Source of the DNA: Burkholderia vietnamiensis LMG 10929
GTDB taxonomy: Bacteria; Pseudomonadota; Gammaproteobacteria; Burkholderiales; Burkholderiaceae
Reading direction: 5' to 3'
Assembly: GCF_000959445.1 (NCBI RefSeq)
Contig: NZ_CP009632.1
Span: 124,001-188,000, forward strand
Length of the DNA stretch: 64,000 bases
The notes beneath the pieces are model-generated. The model was given only the letters and a program-made list of their open reading frames with translations, searched no databases and was not told the origin of the DNA. Positions 61,990-64,000 of this stretch are shown here, piece after piece (position 1 is the stretch's first letter; each line of letters begins with the position of its first letter). Both the position numbers and the translations under genes were made by a program.

Positions 61990-62901
61990 ATGGAGACATC
62001 CGAACATCCGCAGGCGCGCCGACGCGTGCGCCGTGCGTGGGCCGCATGCATCGCGATGCTGTGCGTGGGCTGGAGCACGCTGTCGTTCGGCGCGGACGGC
62101 GCGGCCGCGCTGCTCGACCGTTATCACAGCTTGGGCGAGCAGTTGAAGCACAACGCATTCCATCGCCCGCTGTACCTCGAATCGTCGGAGGCGTCCTCAT
62201 CGCTGAAGGGTGACATCTACGCGGTCGTCGACTATCCGTTCGCCGTCGTGAACGGCAAGCTGAGCGATCCGGCGCAGGGCCCGGCGAACTGGTGCGCGGT
62301 GCTGATCCTGCACCTGAACACGAAGTACTGTCATGCATCGGCCGGCAGCGGCGGGCCGGTGCTCGACGTGAACCTCGGGCGCAAGATCGAACAGAAGCTG
62401 TCGGACACCTATCGCGTGCAGTTCCGCTATCGCGTGGCGGCAGCGACGCCCGACTACTTTCAGGTCGACCTGAGCGCCGACAGCGGCCCGATGGGCACGA
62501 AGGATTACCGGATCGCGCTGGAAGCGGTGCCGGTGGGCGCGTCGCGCACGTTCCTGCACCTCACGTATGCGTACGGTTTCGGCACGGTCGGCCGGATGGC
62601 GATGAAGACCTATCTCGCGACGATCGGCAGCGACAAGGTCGGGTTCACGCCGGCGAGCGGTGCGTCGGCGGGCGAGCCGCAGTATGTCGGCGGCGTGCGC
62701 GGGCTGCTGGAGCGCAACACGATGCGCTATTACCTGGCGATCGACGCGTATCTCGCGACGCTCGACAAGCCGCTCGACCAGCGTCTCGCGCGCTGGTTCG
62801 ACGCGACCGAGCAGTATCCGCAGCAGCTGCACGAAGTCGACCGTGCGGCGTATCTGCAGATGAAGGCGCAGGAGGTGCAGCGGCAGCAGGCGGCGCGGTG
62901 A
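61990..62901 (+). CDS. Exported hypothetical protein, 303 aa
   Basis: Unknown function. The N terminus has a basic start (QARRRVRRAWAACIAMLCVG) and a signal peptide ending near SFGADG. The mature part reads LKHNAFHRPLYLESSEASSS, YAVVDYPFAVVNGKLSDPAQ, and WCAVLILHLNTKYCHASAGS; the two Cys in the last string may form a periplasmic disulfide. Later comes LRYTYAYGF-like HLTYAYGFGTVGRMAMKTYL. The frame is intact and composition normal. The start at ATG 61990 follows GGAGCAAATCA. No neighbour indicates a role. Confidence 0.75.
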   Translation: METSEHPQARRRVRRAWAACIAMLCVGWSTLSFGADGAAALLDRYHSLGEQLKHNAFHRPLYLESSEASSSLKGDIYAVVDYPFAVVNGKLSDPAQGPANWCAVLILHLNTKYCHASAGSGGPVLDVNLGRKIEQKLSDTYRVQFRYRVAAATPDYFQVDLSADSGPMGTKDYRIALEAVPVGASRTFLHLTYAYGFGTVGRMAMKTYLATIGSDKVGFTPASGASAGEPQYVGGVRGLLERNTMRYYLAIDAYLATLDKPLDQRLARWFDATEQYPQQLHEVDRAAYLQMKAQEVQRQQAAR

Positions 62902-62960
62902 CGCGTGCTGTTGCCTGAGGCCGCCGCCGGCTGCTCGGCGGCGGTCGGTTCGACGCGCGG

Positions 62961-63110
62961 CCGACCGTGCGAATGCTGTGCCACCGCGCCCGTTCGACGC
63001 GGAACAGCGTGTAGGGCGGCTTGATCAGGTCGCCGCGCTCGTCGAACGCGATTTTCCTGGTCACACCGGCGACCCACTCCGCGTGCGCGTAGCCCGGTCC
63101 GCCGGATCGG
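62961..63110 (-). pseudogene. Remnant of a branched-chain amino-acid (LivK-type) binding protein
   Basis: The - strand reads WVAGVTRKIAFDERGDLIKP and then YTLFRVERARWHSIRTVG, which matches the C-terminal end of periplasmic Leu/Ile/Val-binding proteins (the usual form is close to GKIAFDANGDIKDP). Only about 45 residues of this pattern are present. Upstream sequence (MLTGCARCRSGGPGYAHAE) shows no binding-protein core, and there are no other liv genes. It is a gene fragment left after deletion. Confidence 0.6.
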
Positions 63111-63166
63111 CAACGCGCGCATCCAGTCAACATTGCCGCTGAACCGTCATGACGGTCATCCGTCGC

Positions 63167-64000
63167 TCACTGCGGGTAACGGGCGAACTGCCTCGCGACA
63201 TCGCACGGTTCATCACCCGATCCGAGCGCAAGTGCGTACGTGCGAGCCGATTCCGAGAGACGGTAGCGCGCCGTGACGCCGACGAAGCTCACATCGAGGA
63301 TCGACTTTTCGACCAGTTGCGCGATGCAGTCGAGCGCGGTCGGGCGGTCGACGTCGTCGTCGCAAACGACGGAGTACACGGAATCGAGCGTGAACGCATG
63401 GTCGAACCGTGCGATGCGAAGAACGACGGCCTGTTCGTTGTGCGTGAGCCGCTGGAAACTCCAGTCAAATGCGGCGCGCAAGGTTCGGTGTCGCGGTTGC
63501 GCCGTGCGATAACCCCCTGCGAGCAGCAGAAAGCGTTCTTCGAGACGCTGGCGCACCCCTTCGAGGCCCAGCACGGACGCACGCTCGGCGGCGAGTTCGA
63601 TCGCGAGAGGCAGCCCGTCGAGGCGGCGACAGATTTCGGCGACGAGCCTGAGCTGATGCTCGTCGACTCGCACGCCGCATCGGCTTGCGCGCTCCAGGAA
63701 CAGCCCGACGGCAGGCGACTGCATCAGCCCGTCGCGGCACGACTCGTCTGCCGGCAGCGCGAGCGGTTCGACGCGGAACACGGTCTCGGGCGCGATGCGA
63801 AGGCGCTCGCGGCTCGTGAGCAGCACGCGCAAGCCAGGCCATTGGCCGATCAGCCGTTCCACGACGTCCGCCACCTCGTCGACGATGTGCTCCGCATTGT
63901 CCAGTACGAGCAGGGTGCCGGCCGGCGGCGAGGGCGCCGGCTCGATCTGCGCGACGGCCGCGAGCGATCCCGCTTCCTCGAGGTCGATGAAGACGACGTC
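63167..64000 (-). CDS. ATPase-type transcriptional regulator (AfsR/LuxR-like NB-ARC family), 5' end outside the window
   Basis: The visible 277 codons are the C-terminal part of a large ATPase regulator. The frame is open to the right edge, so its start is outside. Walker B-like sequence appears as GTLLVLDNAEHIVDEVADVV, followed by LRVLLTSRERLRIAPETVFR, RRLDGLPLAIELAAERASVL and YRTAQPRHRTLRAAFDWSFQ, all standard for the winged-helix/NB-ARC/TPR regulators. After SARTYALALGSGDEP the frame stops at 63167, whereas most members continue with a several-hundred-residue TPR region. The protein may be truncated, or belong to a shorter subfamily. Confidence 0.8.
   Translation of the reverse strand, partial: DVVFIDLEEAGSLAAVAQIEPAPSPPAGTLLVLDNAEHIVDEVADVVERLIGQWPGLRVLLTSRERLRIAPETVFRVEPLALPADESCRDGLMQSPAVGLFLERASRCGVRVDEHQLRLVAEICRRLDGLPLAIELAAERASVLGLEGVRQRLEERFLLLAGGYRTAQPRHRTLRAAFDWSFQRLTHNEQAVVLRIARFDHAFTLDSVYSVVCDDDVDRPTALDCIAQLVEKSILDVSFVGVTARYRLSESARTYALALGSGDEPCDVARQFARYPQ

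Overview
The window is GC-rich proteobacterial DNA with a strong GC bias at third codon positions. Gene content (H-NS with the C-terminal motif common in betaproteobacteria, fused PntA, PqiABC, many AraC regulators, narGHJI followed by a PpiC-type isomerase gene and narK) points to Burkholderia, most likely the Burkholderia cepacia complex. This assignment is inference from gene content; no rRNA or other taxonomic marker is present.

Layout. 1-13722 is an exopolysaccharide locus, all on the + strand and mostly joined by ATGA overlaps: outer-membrane export protein (5' end cut by the window), Wzc-like tyrosine kinase, Wzx-like flippase, Wzy-like polymerase, three glycosyltransferases, a secreted DUF4838 protein, a glycosyltransferase read in frame into a polysaccharide pyruvyltransferase, and an H-NS-like protein. 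An IclR regulator follows. 14665-17832 looks accessory: an AT-rich stretch, a Xre/RES toxin-antitoxin pair with its promoter and operator, a small orphan ORF, a complete IS5-type element with 21-bp inverted repeats, and a hexanucleotide repeat.

17833-21048 is pqiABC preceded by a Cys/His-rich 34-codon ORF. Next come a CMD/AhpD-like gene with a divergent AraC regulator, a small hypothetical, a minimal TonB C-terminal protein, and a two-component system. 26547-30753 holds a fatty acyl-CoA ligase between two AraC regulators. pntAB lies on the - strand (30946-33973). 34611-40245 is a four-gene fatty-acid oxidation operon (acyl-CoA dehydrogenase, ETF:quinone oxidoreductase, thiolase, 3-hydroxyacyl-CoA dehydrogenase) closed by a clear terminator.

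40386-51443 holds a secreted aldose epimerase, an AraC/SDR divergent pair, an alpha/beta hydrolase, a two-gene exported unit (DUF3142 plus a 722-residue protein), a possible PD-(D/E)XK protein, a 2-keto-4-pentenoate hydratase-like enzyme with a partial duplication of its 3' end, and a universal stress protein with a small membrane protein. 52524-61298 is the respiratory nitrate reductase operon narGHJI-ppiC-narK. The universal stress gene and narG both have FNR/ANR-type boxes placed as expected for class II activation, so they may form one low-oxygen regulon. A 39-bp minisatellite sits between them. The end holds a TfoX N-domain protein, an exported hypothetical, a remnant of a branched-chain amino-acid binding protein, and a partial ATPase regulator running off the window.
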